A stretch of DNA of 64,000 nucleotides. It comes from Drosophila pseudoobscura. Its lineage: Eukaryota > Arthropoda > Insecta > Diptera > Drosophilidae. Made by a program: the position numbers and the translations under genes. The notes under the pieces are model-generated. The model worked only from the letters and a program-made list of their open reading frames with translations, searched no databases and was not told the DNA's origin. This document shows positions 1 through 12,856 of the stretch, piece by piece (the stretch's first letter is position 1; every line of letters starts with the position of its first letter). The DNA lies in NCBI RefSeq assembly GCF_009870125.1, contig NC_046679.1, positions 18,352,001 to 18,416,000 of the forward strand. Reading direction: 5' to 3'.

Positions 1-2860
1 GAGAACGTAATACGTTGATGCATACTTTAAAATTATTATGAGGATAAAAATTATTTAATTACCATAAAGAAGAATTTAATACGTATATATACGTATAATA
101 GGCGTGTTCATAATTTACTAGCTTACATCTACATATGTACTTTCTCATTTTCGGATGTTTGACCATGAGCTTTTATTTCCTTGCAGAGGGTATTCATATT
201 TTTAGAAGATGTTTCAACGTCGAGAATCATGTCTCGTTTGCACATACATTTTTGATCAGCATCAAATTCGTTATAAATATGTCCTACTGTCTGTTTGGAG
301 GAAAATTAGTTCACTTATATGGCACTGTTTGGTACAAACATACATACATATATATGTACGTAAGTTTCGTTTGGTTTTCTGTATTTCAATGAAACTATTA
401 AAAAGGCGGTTTCCATACTATTTAACGCAATAAATATGTAAATATATGTATGTAAGGGCCATAAAAACGATCGGTTCAAAACAAAACGTCATCAAAAGGT
501 TTAATGGTTTTTTTATTGTTTCAAAAAACCGCTAGAACTAATGTTTTTTTATTAATCGCCTACAAATAAATATTATCAAAATATCATATATGTATGTACA
601 TATGCATTTACCATAAGCACACCTTGTGAGATTCTCATAAAATCTTCTATTTTGCTTTCAGTGGCCAAATAAGCAATTTTTCTGTAACCTTGCTTTACGA
701 GTCATTCATTGGCTCTTTTTAAGGTTAATGTCACACAAAATTTTCTGTTTTCGAGTTTTCCCGTGGATTTTTGTATAAATATGCCTGAAACACCCACACA
801 TGCCATTGAATTTTGTGAGTATACAAGATTTTTCATATTGTATATTCACAAATACATTTCATTTTATTATTAGTATAGGTGAGTAAATCTTTACTCAATT
901 TTGTTGGAAAACAAAATTTATTTTTATCCCATTTTCAGGCATGTATGTATGTAAATATGCACATACATACATACATATGAGTATTTGTTGAATAATTAGT
1001 TACCAGATACATATATTGGTAGCAGATTTTCAGTGTGTACTCTGAGGTGGAGTACCATGATATTATTCTGAAGTTTGGAACACCAAAAGCCATACAAAAG
1101 CCATTTTGTACTTTATCAGTATTTGTAATCGAGTGGAAATAGCAATGACTGTCTTCCATTAGTCCTTTTCCAGTCCAGTCCCTTATTTTGAAGCAAGCAA
1201 ATTTTACATGTTCGAAACAAGATCAAGGCCCATAGTAAATATAAACACGGCTTCCAAAAAGTATCATTTAAACAATCTTCCGATTAAAATATATTTGGTG
1301 TTTATATGGTCTTACTACTCCTTTTATTTGTGATAAGAGATATAAATAATACTACCGTTGACGAAGAACCGCAAAGAGGTCAAGCTTATTCGAGGAAATT
1401 TACTAAGTACATCTATCAAATAAAATAATGTAAAAAATCGTAAACATATGTACATATGTACATGCATTCGACTGTATAAGCTATAAAAGATATGGCGGCT
1501 TTCCTTTGGAGAGATTCAAAAACATCTGTGTGTTTTTTTACGTCGTGTTCACAATGTGATTACTCTGGCACCTAGGAGTATTGGCTGTGAGATCCAGGTG
1601 CTTCTGCAGACAGACAGAAAATAAAATGGCCTATACAGATTCGACCGATGCTTATCAAGAATGTACTCGTATAGTGGCTAGTGAAATTCAAGCAAGAATA
1701 CAGTCCTTGTTGTTGATGATACTGTTGGTATTGGAGATCAAGATAAGAATTTTCAAAACAGTAATTTAATGAATTGTATGACACTACGAAAAGTAAGATT
1801 TAGAATATAATAATTCTAATTCTAATCCCAAAATCTAACAGATACAACTTTTCTACAATTATTTCCTGGAATAATACAGAGAACATTTTTGCTTTTGTTT
1901 GGCATAATCTAGATTTAATATTCAATATTAACTTAAGAATTTCCCTTGTTTTTTTTCATATAAAATGTATTAATCTGATATATATAGTATTGCAAGCTGC
2001 ATTCAAATTATGTCAAGATTTTTTAGTGATTAATTTAGTGGGCGGTTTTAAAGAGTTTTAATATTTAGCTAGAAGCTAGAAGCTGTAGCGAAAAGTTCAG
2101 CTAGCAGAAAAAGATTAGCGATATATGTACCAAGATAATTTAGTTTTTAAATATATTTTTGTTGACAATGGGCTATCTATATTTGTTTGAGACTAGATCA
2201 ATTTTATTTTACTTGGAATCTACCCATAAATGTGGTTTAGTTAAAAGATTGTAATACTGTATAATGATAGCAAATCATTGAATATACTGGACATATGTAA
2301 ACTCTTGTAAGTACGTACATATGTACATATGTATGTGTGCTGTGCTATTTTCTATTCGTAGGAACCGTTTACCGCTAGAAACAAATACATATACAGTTTT
2401 TGAGATATACCCCTTTGGAATAAGAAGCTAAGATAACTGATAAAAGAGTCATAAAAGTTTGTTTAATTAATGAATAGTATGTTAAGACTATTTCGCAGTG
2501 GGTTGTAATCGCTTGAAGATACATAGAACACATTCAAGTATGAGTATGTGTTCGAGTACATGTACATTATTGAACACTAATACAGTATACAGTTTAGACT
2601 GCGCGCTCTTTTTGGCCAGAGATTTTTTAAATGCCAAAAATACATTTTCGTGAGATAAATAGAAGAAGAAATAGAGAGTGAGAAAACAGTGAAGGCTACA
2701 AAAATTTTTGAAATCGAAAAATTATAAGCAACTGATTCATGAAATTTTCGGTCAGATCAACTCGAGCGGGCGTCAAGTGAACAAAACGAAACGACTATAA
2801 ATTCGAAATAAAATCACCGAATAATTTCTAACAAGACAATTTCATAAAAAAAAAAACAAA
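1..2860. other. AT-rich upstream region, no gene seen
   Basis: No coding region with convincing composition or splice sites is visible on either strand. The stretch has several short TACATATGTATG-type microsatellite runs (for example around 590-605, 950-975 and 1445-1465) and homopolymer tracts. The last 250 bases, just before the myofilin start codon, are purine-rich and presumably hold its 5' UTR and promoter, but I cannot place a transcription start. Confidence 0.5.
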
Positions 2861-5800
2861 ATGGTTTACGAAAGTGGATTTACAACTCGCAGAACTTACA
2901 CCTCCAGACCGGTGACAACTTCTTACGCCGTTTCGGTAAGCCATTCAATGTAGAAAAAGATAACATTCGGTTGTGAAGTTTCTATTTAATAAAATCTGTA
3001 AAATTAATCTGTGCGTAAGATCTTAAATTTGACTAGTATTATCTCATTTGTTAGATTTGCTAACAAGTGTTTACAATACGCTGCGGATAAGTTTGACAAG
3101 TTTTAATATATTCAGCTACACAACACAGCCGAATATGTATCTGAAAAAACTATTTTTTAAACGCTTGTGTCCCACTTATTGTAGTCTATGTTTTCATGTT
3201 TAGAAGCTTTTTTACTTAAGAAATTGAAACACGTTTGAATTTAAACTCAGTTGCCACTTCAAAGTGCCGCACAAATATGAATATCGTATCTACAAATTTA
3301 CTGACGGTACAATTCTATTCCAGTACTACTAATATTTTTACCTTGTCCTAGTTTCTAAAATAATGTATATACTACTACTATATAACGACAAGGTGACTTG
3401 TAAATATGTACATACTATATGAAAACTTATAGAAATTAAAAGCCGTTTTCTAGGGGTAATCAAATATTTTCCTAGGTAAATTCTAAAACATTTCTATAAT
3501 GAATTAAGAATACTCGTGTACATTAATCATTAATCAAAAATCAATGTGTGTGAAAATATGAACCTACTTTTGTAGGTATGTAGCTGTGCATTTTGTTCGT
3601 GATCCGTCGTTTACTCATGTTTTAAATATAACAAGCAAACACATTTGAAGAATTTGGAGGCCAATATTTTGTTATTGTGCCTGAAAATGTGCAGAAAATA
3701 GACGAGTGAAATTCCAAACACACTCAAATATTTGATAAATATACATATACAAACAAAATTCTCTCGCTGCGCCTTTTTTTTTGCTCCGTGCATGTGTAAT
3801 ACTAGATGCGCGCGCATTTCGCGTTTCGTTAGACCTAAAAATATCTTTCTGATTTCCACAATATATAAGCCAAAATCGTTGGAGGAGCTAGAGATCAAAC
3901 AGTAGCAATAAACTTTTCATAATTTACATGTCTGCATAAAACTAGATATTAGTCATACAAGTATGTATACGTATGTTGTTACGTACAAGGTTCCTAAATT
4001 ACATTACTCATTAGTGTTATTGTACAGGCCGATGCGTATTAAAAAATGAACAAATTATTGATATACACACATAAATTAATAAATGCACATAGTAGATATA
4101 GACATAGACGTAATGGAACAATTTGTAGGTACATACTTATATCCTATGTTCAAATATACTCGTAAATGTATGTACATGTTTTTTCCATCTTATCCATTTG
4201 AATGATGCGCCGAATACTAACTACCATTCTTAAGCATATTAAGAAAAACTTGTACATATGTATGTATATGTAATCTTGAATACAAATTAATACTCATAGA
4301 TACTATTTGTATATTAATATCACCCACAGCAGGCATGTAACTTGCACAAATGTATGTATTTATGTATGCATGTACATATGTATGAGCCTTACTGATAAGA
4401 TGTTTTGTAATTACCTGCGGAATACCGTAATATATAGTATGCACACTCTAACCTTGGCTTGGCTGTCTTAGAAATTATAAACGATTTGTGGAATTTTGGG
4501 CATTACAGAGAACAAACAGAACACCAATTGACTGGGAGAAAGTTCCATTTGTGCCTCGGCCTTCACTCATCTCCGATCCAGTGACTGCTTTCGGAGCTCG
4601 AAGAGCAGAACATGAGCAGCGAAAGAGATTCATACTTGATCCAATCAATAGGGCGGCAATAAAGCCAAATTATAAAATTGCCTATGAGCCCATTGAACCA
4701 TATGTTTCTACCCGCGATAAGAATCGTAATCGGATTTTAAGTTTGGTACGACAACATATCGACACTGTTGAAGCCGGTGGAAATACGGCTGCCCGAACGT
4801 CCCGCGATAGTCTGGACAGTCAACTGCCACGTTTGCACCGAGCTGCCTCGGAAAGTCTTCCGGTGCGAAGGGAAACGTATCGAAATGAGAAGTCGGGCGC
4901 AATGTGCACAAAGTACTATTTCTAATGAACAGAACAGATTAAATGTTCCGATCCACATCGAAGACTACTACTAAAATAAACCATTTTCATAAAATAACCA
5001 TAGGACCTGTAGAATAGTCTAATGTAAACTTGTCATTGTTTTAACCAACTAAAAATTTTTAAAAGATTATTCTGTTTCGAAATGTACATTTACATGTACC
5101 CAACGTTTTATAATTTTACTATTGTACATCACAAGCACTTATTTAATGATGAGTTAGAAATACTCTACTGTAACTAGAGAATTCTATTAAAAATATTTAG
5201 CTCGAACATGTTTCAATTTCGTTTAAGTGGACATATCTTAAAAGTGTATCTTAAATGGTACAAAACAACTTAACTAACTAAGCATAGTGGGGCAACATTT
5301 ACTCAGGCCTTCTGCCCATGTTAACAGCTATACATTTATAGTATAATCTCTGATCTGATATCATACATATGGATATACTTAGTTAACATTAGTTGTTTGT
5401 GAAACAAAATTGAATTTAACATTTTTATAATGATTGCTTGTGTTGACAATATTTTTTTACTTAAAAATATACAAATCGGAATTTATAGACTCCACGCTTA
5501 GACCTGTGCACGGACAGACCTGGTTCGCACCGCACCCGCGCCTCATCGGACTACTCGTACAATGCGAAATCAACTGTCCAAAATAGCAGTTACGACTCTA
5601 GCAACCCATATTCTAGGCCGGAGCGCTCAACTTATTCGTCTACCGTGGAGAAAACATCGCGTAGTGGGCCAGGTGGTTCATACAACTATAGCACAGAGCG
5701 GACTAGTACGACTGGAGCTGGACCTGGCGGTTACAGCTATTCTTCTACCACTTCTGGAAACTTACCAGGTGGCACCAAATACCGCCACTTCTCTTATCAT

Positions 5801-8800
5801 GTCTAAAATGTTGGCATTCAAATTATGGAAAAGTTCTTCAAAGCTGCAAACATATTAATCTAATACAGCATTATTTAAAATCTATATCTTTAAATAATCA
5901 GCATAACCATCTAACTACGTAATACGTATGTATGTATGTACCTCTGTTAATGATATTTTGGTGCTTGTTTTCAATTTGATGTACACTTATTGACTCGGAC
6001 TAATCTTTACTAATGTTCAACAATTTGTTTATGTTCCCCATCTCAAACACTTATAACAAAAAAATATTTGTGATACAATAAAAAAACATGCTCTTCGTTA
6101 AAAAACAGCATCTTTTTACTTTAAAAAGAGTTAGATACGATATTCATACAGTTGTAGGCTTTTGTTGTGGTGAAAAAAAAATTTCTCTCAATGTGTAAGG
6201 TTAGAACAAAAGTGACAAAAGTTTTAGGTGTATTACCTGCAAGACTGTACAGTTAAGCTCAATAACTAGACGACATTTAATTTCTTCAATGGTGTTGTAT
6301 ATTTTTTGCAGTATCCGTCCGTTCAGAAAGTAACTCGTGTAAGTACGTGATTTAAAAAATGTTTGCATATACCTCTTCTTATTCATGTGTCTATAGTATT
6401 ACTTTTCTTTTGACATTTATCACACTGCTTAATCACCTCTATAACCTCATCGTCACGGGACGCCGACTCGATTAATACTTCACTAGTTTTAACTTGCTAC
6501 TTACAACTTCAACAGAAGAGCTCGATTATTTTTATTTAGTACACATATGACGCAGTAAAAGAGCTGAATATCGAATTAAAGGCAGCAGATTTAAATCGGT
6601 CGTAATTTTAAACTTGTATTACATAAGATTGAGTATTGAATTGATGAAAGAGGGACCCGAAATTTGATACTGAAGTAACCAAAACATAAACTGTCTCTAG
6701 GTCGCTGTAAAGTTGCAAGGAATTTTAGATTATATTATTGAATGATACAGTCACCAGATGCGTAAAATCCGTCTACGTCCGTCTGCAAAAAACTTTGAAA
6801 GCAGCGGTTGATTAAATTAGAGCACTGAGGAAGGTTATTCGATGCTTGAAAAAACCGTGCTGCGACGGAGATATCAAACTACAGATAACATGTTGCAGTT
6901 ACCGGGTGACCAGGAACTCCACAAGCTTCGGGATGGCGAAAAGCTTTGCGATACCACGATAGTTTTCAATGTTAGATCGTGAACATTTTTTGTGAAGCGG
7001 TAGGATTCCTTCCAAGTTACTGGGAGACAAGACTGTTCCGAAGAGAGGTTGAAGAGAAAGGTCAAGGGTTGGAAAAGGGACTGGCCTCAGTGTTTTAAAA
7101 TATAATTTGGTACTGGGTCCGCATCTGGATCAGCAAAGAACGAATGTTCATAGATGTCAAACCTTTCAGAACAACACTTTCCTCAAAGATAAGTACAACG
7201 AGGGGGAACATTGTGAGTTGCTGCGGACACTGCAACTCTACAGTTATACCCGATACTAAGTCAGTATGGGTCTCCTCCGGCAGACGCCGGGCGCTGCGTA
7301 GCCACTGCCATTTGATTTGTTCATTTTGATCCGATCTGATCCAGATTCAGCAACCGGATAGATATGGTAATTCTCTATGACTGCGTTTTTGGGTTTCTCG
7401 AATATTGTGGATGCAACAGATTTTCGTCCTTTGTGGTGACGGAAGGGGATGGGGCGAAATTTTGAGATATACGTTTTATAGTGAGATCTAACAGGAGTGG
7501 GGATACCAAGTTTGGTTGCTCTAGCCTCCTCTATTCTCTGAGATTTGTGGATGCCTCAGATTTTCGTCCTTTGCGGGGGCGGAAGGGAGTGTGGTAAAAT
7601 TTTGAGACCAAACGGTCAAGGTCCGATATCACAGGAGTGTGGATACCAAATTTGGTTGCTGTGGCTCTTATAGGTTCTGAGATTCTGAACTCACATTTTG
7701 CAATTGGCAAAACCGACCATGAAACCTGTGTGTTAGAGAGAGACAGAGCGAGAAAGAATGAAATTGTTTTCTTGATGCTGGATATAATAATGATACGATC
7801 GGATTCAGTTTCTGCAGTCTAAAAGATATGGTCATTCTCTACGATTCTGCGTTTTCTGTTTTCTCGGCGGGGCGAAGACAGACAGGGCTCAATCGACTCG
7901 GCTATTGATGCTGATCTAATATACCCCAATACTTAATTTGAGTATCGGTTATTAAAGTAATAAAACAGTAAAAAATTATGTTAATTTACAATTATACCAA
8001 GAACGTAAACTTCTCTAAAAATGTAAAATGCTCAATATTAGATTTAAGTAAATAACTAGTACATCATCTACCAATCCGCCTCTAAATCTATTTAGCTACA
8101 TATTCTTCATCGTTAATCTAATCTTAGCTTCAAACTAAGTACATATATTCAGATTTATGTTACCTTAATTTTTAACCGTCACAAAATAGGTCTACAAATC
8201 GAGTTATCCCATTTACTCGAGTTACTCAATACCTAGGCGTATCGTTACTGGAACTCGTCTTGTTACATCGCCAATCCGAGTTGTCACCTCCCCTTCAAGG
8301 GTGGTGTCACGGATTATACACTCTCCATCGCCTGTTCGTGTTGTCCGTACAACAACTCGTGTAGTTTCATCTCCGGAGAGAACAACGTATTCATATACTA
8401 CGCCAACGACCTACTACAGCCCAGCCCTTCTATCATCTTACACTTCGAAATATATCCCAACATCGTACACAACGTACACACCATCTTATCATTACAATCC
8501 TACAACAATTACTCGTGTGTACGCCCGGTCGGTTTCGCCGGTGAGGATAACTTCATCTTCCGTTCGACCAGTACCTTCGTATTTGAAGAGGCTTCCTCCT
8601 GGATATGGTGCACGGGCCCTAACTAACTACCTCAATACTGAACCCTTTACCGTAAGTTTTTACACAGTGTATCCCCAATTTAAGTGATTGTGTTCAGTTC
8701 TGTGCTTTGCTGGTCCTTTTTTAGTTTAAATAATTGCAAATAATCATTCCAACTTCCAGACATTTTCTGAGGAAACAAGCCGGATTCGTAATCGGGCACA

Positions 8801-11800
8801 ATCTCTGATTCGGGACTTGCATACTCCTGTGGTACGCCGAGCACGTAGTTGTACACCATTTCCAGTAACTGGGTAAGCCTTACAAAAAAGCCAATATTGT
8901 TTCCCCGGCACTTTTAATGTATAAAAAGATATTGTATTCGAGGCTCATACTAACCCACTTGGAACCGACATATCGTCAGGCGATGGGTAAAGTCGTTTTC
9001 ATCATGTAGTATCGGTCGTGGTAGCTTCACCAATGCGAGTATTACAGGTTAGAAGAGATATACAACGATTCTTAATGCGAGAAGAAGATAAATTTCGACA
9101 ACATTTTGACGATTATACATACATATAGTATACAAAATAATTAGTTACACATATCTGAATGTTTGGTTAGATTATCATTGTAAAACCAAGTTTTATATAT
9201 ATATAATTTATTTTTTTATGTAGCTACACTTATGAACCGACTTCCCAAATGGCCCTAGATGCGTATGTAGCCCGTGTAACAAACCCTGTCCGCCATATTG
9301 CAAAAGAAGTGCACAATATATCGCACTATCCAAGGCCAGCAGTAAAATACGTTGGTAAGTTTTTTTTGTCTATGATAGATATGTACTTTATACTTTATAA
9401 ACTTAAAAAATGTTGGTTAGATATTGTATTACTATTTATTATTTAAATAATTAAAAAAAAAGGTAAAAGTCATCTTGCATCAGTAAGGATTTGTGGTGAC
9501 AAGGCCTATAATGTTAGAAGTCCAATGTACGATTCAGACAAAGTTCGAAATGATATTAACCTCTTGTCCTGGTACCTTAGACATCCGACTTGGAAGAATG
9601 ATAAGCAATCTCTTGCTTCTCAGAAAGAAGGTAAGTACTGTTATATCCAATAACATGCCGCTTGAATATGACACCTGTATATATAGCAACCTTGCTTATA
9701 TGTATACTATGTTACTGCAAATTATCATTGTTCACTTAATTAAATACATACGCCTAAAAAGATATTTAGCTCCGCAAAAATCAATTTAGCAAAAGTAATA
9801 ATTTAGTACACTGTTTTGTATTTGTAAGCATTAGATCGAATCTAATTCCCATCTAATGTCAGAATTTGTCTGGTCGGACTGAATTTTCCCAAATATGTAC
9901 AAAGGGTGTACTATATTATATTCGGTTTGATGAATTAAAAATTCCGAAAAAAAGGTTGGAGCTACTAGAGCATATGTTAATCAGCATTAATAACATGTTT
10001 TTGATTCTTATTTTGCCAAAGATCAATCTACATCTTAGCTATCTTCATCTAAATATGAAACCGTATTTCTTAACGGTTGGTTATCGTCCGAAACAAAGTC
10101 GTTTATCTTACCAAACTTTATTTTCCTTCCTTTGGCTGTATATGATATCTACAGACATACGTACGGGTAGGCGGGACATGGCTCTATGGACTCAGCTGTT
10201 CATTTGGTTTTTAATGCATAATGTGCTTTATAGGGTTCTAGGTACTTCCTTCTTTACGTTCAATATCAAATTCAAATTCCAAGGAGAAGTTTTTTGCTCA
10301 CTTGTAACTAACACACACATTTGATTGCTGCATTTTGATTTGTTACGTTCATTGTACTTCACTAACTTTATATGTTTTATGATTGATTGATTCTTTCCAG
10401 TTGAAGCTGTTGAAGTTGAGGCCTAAATGATAACATGCCTGATTTTTTGTATGGACATACACTTCTATTATTTAAATAAAAATATGTAAAAGACTTTCTT
10501 TTGCGTGGTAGAAAATCAGCCAATATCGTACAAGATGAACAAATGATCTTGGCAAACTCTGGCGCTTTCACTACTCATACTAATTTATACAAGCCAGATT
10601 AGAGAAGATTAATAAATATTCAAACATTATAAACAACGTCATAGCATCATTTGTGATACTAACATTTTTCATGCATACTATTTTAAAGTTGACCTATTTT
10701 TATTTTTCATTTGATTTGTCAAAACAAAAATGCATACAAATAAAGATAAAAACTTACATACCTATTTAAACAAATTAAAAAAAAAAACACAATATAGGAT
10801 TTAAATTTATACAAAAAAAAAGGAAAAACATAGAAACAGACACAAATCTAAGTATGTACATACATATGTTTTTTAACGCAAATTTTAATTTAATTCCAAC
10901 AAAAAATTAATCTCAGAACTTAATTTCTCCAAAAAGCTAAACTTTAAACTATATAAAAATGTTGAATGATAGCTGCAGGTGCCGAATAATTGAGATAAAA
11001 CGATTTTAACTTGAAGCCCTGGTATTATTAAAAAAAGCATTAAATTATCAGTGTTATTGTCAATTACGTAATTGCAGCTTGCAATTGGATTGGTGTTGGT
11101 TAACATATGAGTGGTAAGGTCATTACCAGGCATTTCAAAACAAAATATATTCGGATTTGAAGTGTACGGCTGGGTGCCAATTTGCTGGGCGGAGGAAGTA
11201 CCATTTTCCTCCAAACAATCGAATTAGATCAGCAAAACAATTAATTAAAAAATTATATATATTCGATTGAATACATATATCAATTGATCGAATTTTTGTT
11301 TCCTGCCACTGTTTTCGGTACCCTTAACTTTATATTATATTTGAATGCATACATACATACCTATGTACATGTGTAAGGCCTGAATAAATGGCAAATGTAG
11401 AGCCCGCCTTGAAGTCTTTAATAATCTATACTTTTAAATGTATATACATACACCCATATACATTTTTGCTTAACACATTAATACCATTTTGTCTAAATTG
11501 TACACATTTTTGTATTCTCATTAATGCCATACAATTACCCTAAAAATCATTGGCGTCTACTCTATCTGCAATTTTACCGTGCCTCGCCTAAGGTCAACAA
11601 TACAATTCATTTGGATTAGTAAGTATTAGTGATACATTATTATGTAAATTACTGAGTAAAACAAAAATTTGGTCAAACTAATATTTAATTAATATATACA
11701 TTTAAATATAAATGATCCATTCAATTTTTTCAAAATATTAACGACAAGGTTTATTTGCAGATGCCGATTTAGATCCCAATCGTCCATCTAGAAAATTTTC

Positions 11801-12856
11801 TGCTCCTAGGCCTTTGGAGGATCCTGTCGATCTAGAGTCGAAAGAGAAGCAGCGTCTGCGCCAAGAACGACTACTAACAGTAAACGAAGATGCCTTGGAT
11901 GAAGTGGATGCTGAGAAAAAGCGCGCTCAAAATGCAAACGAAGAGAAGTGAGTAGTGACAATCTGAATTATTTGTATCCATAAATTTATTATATTTTACG
12001 CCTTAGAATTCTTAGGGAGGAAAAGAAACGTTTAGCTGCCGAAGCCGAGAAACGAAATATCAAAGCCAAGATTGAGGCAGATGCTCGCTTAGTCAGAGAA
12101 GCTGAAGAAGCAGCCCAAAAGGCTGCGGAAGCAGCCGCCCAAAAGGCTGCGAAAGAAGCAGCACAAAAGGCTGCAGAAGAAGCAGCCCAAAAGGCTGCGG
12201 AAGAAGCAGCACAAAAGGCTGCAGAAGAAGCAGCCCAAAAAGCTGAAGAAGAAGCAGCTCTAAAGGCTGCGGAAGAAGCAGCCCAAAAGGCTGCGGAAGA
12301 AGCAGCCCAAAAAGCTGAGGAAGAAGCAGCACAAAAAGCTGAGGAAGAAGCAGCACAAAAGGCTGCAGAAGAAGCAGCACAAAAGGCTGCAGAAGAAGCA
12401 GCACAAAAGGCTGCGGAAGAAGCAGCCCAAAAAGCTGAGGAAGAAGCAGCCCAAAGGGCTGCGGAAGAAGCCGCCCAAAAGGCTGCCGAAGAAGAAGCAG
12501 CACGTATTGCAGAGGATGAGCGGTTAGCTAAAGAAGCACTTTTGGAAGAAGAACAACGTTCACGAGAGCAGGAACTTAACCGCCTAGCGGAAATTGAAAA
12601 GCAAGCTGAAGAGGAGAGCGAGGGTGATCTTGCACGGCAGGCCGCGGAGCTGGCGGAGATAGGTCGCCAAGAAGCTGAAATTGCAGCTCTGGAGCTTCAA
12701 GCCATTCAAAAAGTTGAGGGGGAAACCAACGAACCAATTATTGAAGAACCAACCACACCAAACGAACCAACCATAGAATTGAGCGCTACGTTTGATGACA
12801 CTGTTGGTCCGACAGGCGGTGATAGCTATGATGACGAATATGACGAAGAAGAATAG
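2861..12856 (+). CDS. Mf: Myofilin-like thick-filament protein, long isoform
   Basis: Insect muscle thick-filament protein. Exons that join in phase: 2861-2935, 8190-8651, 8760-8872, 9224-9354, optional 9463-9630, 11761-11947 and 12007-12856. All have GT/AG borders; the product is about 605 aa, or 661 with the optional exon. The N-terminus begins [18 protein letters not shown], followed by a Tyr/Ser/Arg/Val-rich low-complexity part (VVTSP-type repeats). A conserved-looking block follows (exons 8760-9354), and the last two exons encode a long charged coiled-coil tail: a [12 protein letters not shown] region, about 16 copies of an AAQKAAEE repeat, and an acidic end. I recognise the sequence as the fly myofilin type from memory, not from a search. 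A micro-exon between the first exon and 8190 may be missing from my model. The introns carry repeat copies. Confidence 0.7.
4509..4925 (+). CDS. Mf: Myofilin short-isoform terminal exon
   Basis: This exon starts after an acceptor (GGCATTACAG) in phase 0, matching the phase-0 end of exon 2861-2935, and runs to a TAA at 4923-4925. Joined to the first exon it gives about 163 aa (roughly 19 kDa), which fits the 20 kDa size I recall for flight-muscle myofilin. It has a basic, non-repetitive sequence with [13 protein letters not shown] and [14 protein letters not shown] motifs and none of the coiled-coil tail. It is probably a mutually exclusive 3' end chosen by alternative splicing and polyadenylation. 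Confidence 0.7.
   Translation, partial: RTNRTPIDWEKVPFVPRPSLISDPVTAFGARRAEHEQRKRFILDPINRAAIKPNYKIAYEPIEPYVSTRDKNRNRILSLVRQHIDTVEAGGNTAARTSRDSLDSQLPRLHRAASESLPVRRETYRNEKSGAMCTKYYF
5489..5806 (+). CDS. Mf: Second alternative terminal exon of the myofilin gene
   Basis: An open frame of 105 codons plus stop with no internal Met. It starts in phase 0 directly after an acceptor (GAATTTATAG). The product is Ser/Tyr/Thr/Gly-rich: [41 protein letters not shown], and it ends FSYHV. Codon-phase agreement with exon 2861-2935 gives a protein of about 130 aa. It could instead follow exon 4509-4925 by an internal donor, which I did not find. The composition resembles the low-complexity head of the long isoform. 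It is an exon that a Met-based ORF search misses. Confidence 0.6.
   Translation, partial: TPRLDLCTDRPGSHRTRASSDYSYNAKSTVQNSSYDSSNPYSRPERSTYSSTVEKTSRSGPGGSYNYSTERTSTTGAGPGGYSYSSTTSGNLPGGTKYRHFSYHV
7240..7955 (-). repeat. Dispersed repeat family A, reverse copy
   Basis: Inside a myofilin intron. Read on the minus strand it starts near CCGATACTCAAATTAAGTA, contains the family landmarks CATCAATAGCCGAGTCGATT and GGACGAAAATCTG, and ends near ACTTAGTATCGGGTATA at about 7240. Its body matches the copy at 45424-46440. See that entry for the family description. Confidence 0.7.
9053..9128 (+). CDS. Possible further alternative terminal exon of the myofilin gene
   Basis: After an acceptor-like GCGAGTATTACAG, a phase-0 frame reads [15 protein letters not shown]... 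and ends DDYTYI followed by TAG at 9126-9128. The charged, non-repetitive composition looks coding and differs from the AT-rich flanks. The frame stays open upstream to about 8990, so the true acceptor could be earlier. A phase-0 donor exists at 8651 and at 2935. I cannot say which exon it would join. Confidence 0.3.
10150..10300 (-). repeat. Diverged family A fragment
   Basis: The text GGGACATGGCTCTATGGACTCAGCTGTT followed by TTTATAGGG and CTTCCTTCT (given here in parts) lines up with the reverse complement of the beginning of repeat family A (GTCTGTC, AGCCGAGTCGATTGAGCC, CCCATAAAG). It is strongly diverged. It explains part of a 152-codon open frame at 9866-10324 that I do not accept as a gene. 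Confidence 0.4.
12104..12490 (+). repeat. Mf: 24-bp coding tandem repeat in myofilin tail
   Basis: About 16 copies of a 24-nt unit coding for AAQKAAEE, with the variant AAQKAEEE. The reading frame is kept throughout and changes are largely synonymous (GCG/GCA, GCC/GCA). This indicates expansion by unequal exchange or slippage under coding constraint. The repeat lies in the predicted single alpha-helix or coiled-coil tail. Confidence 0.9.

Noticed and set aside
9866..10324. 152-codon plus-strand open frame in a myofilin intron
   Set aside because: Overlaps a diverged copy of repeat family A, has AT-driven composition and no homology; it is not a gene.
12093..12503. 136-codon minus-strand frame rich in Leu, Pro and Phe
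   Set aside because: Antisense shadow of the AAQKAAEE coding repeat of myofilin.
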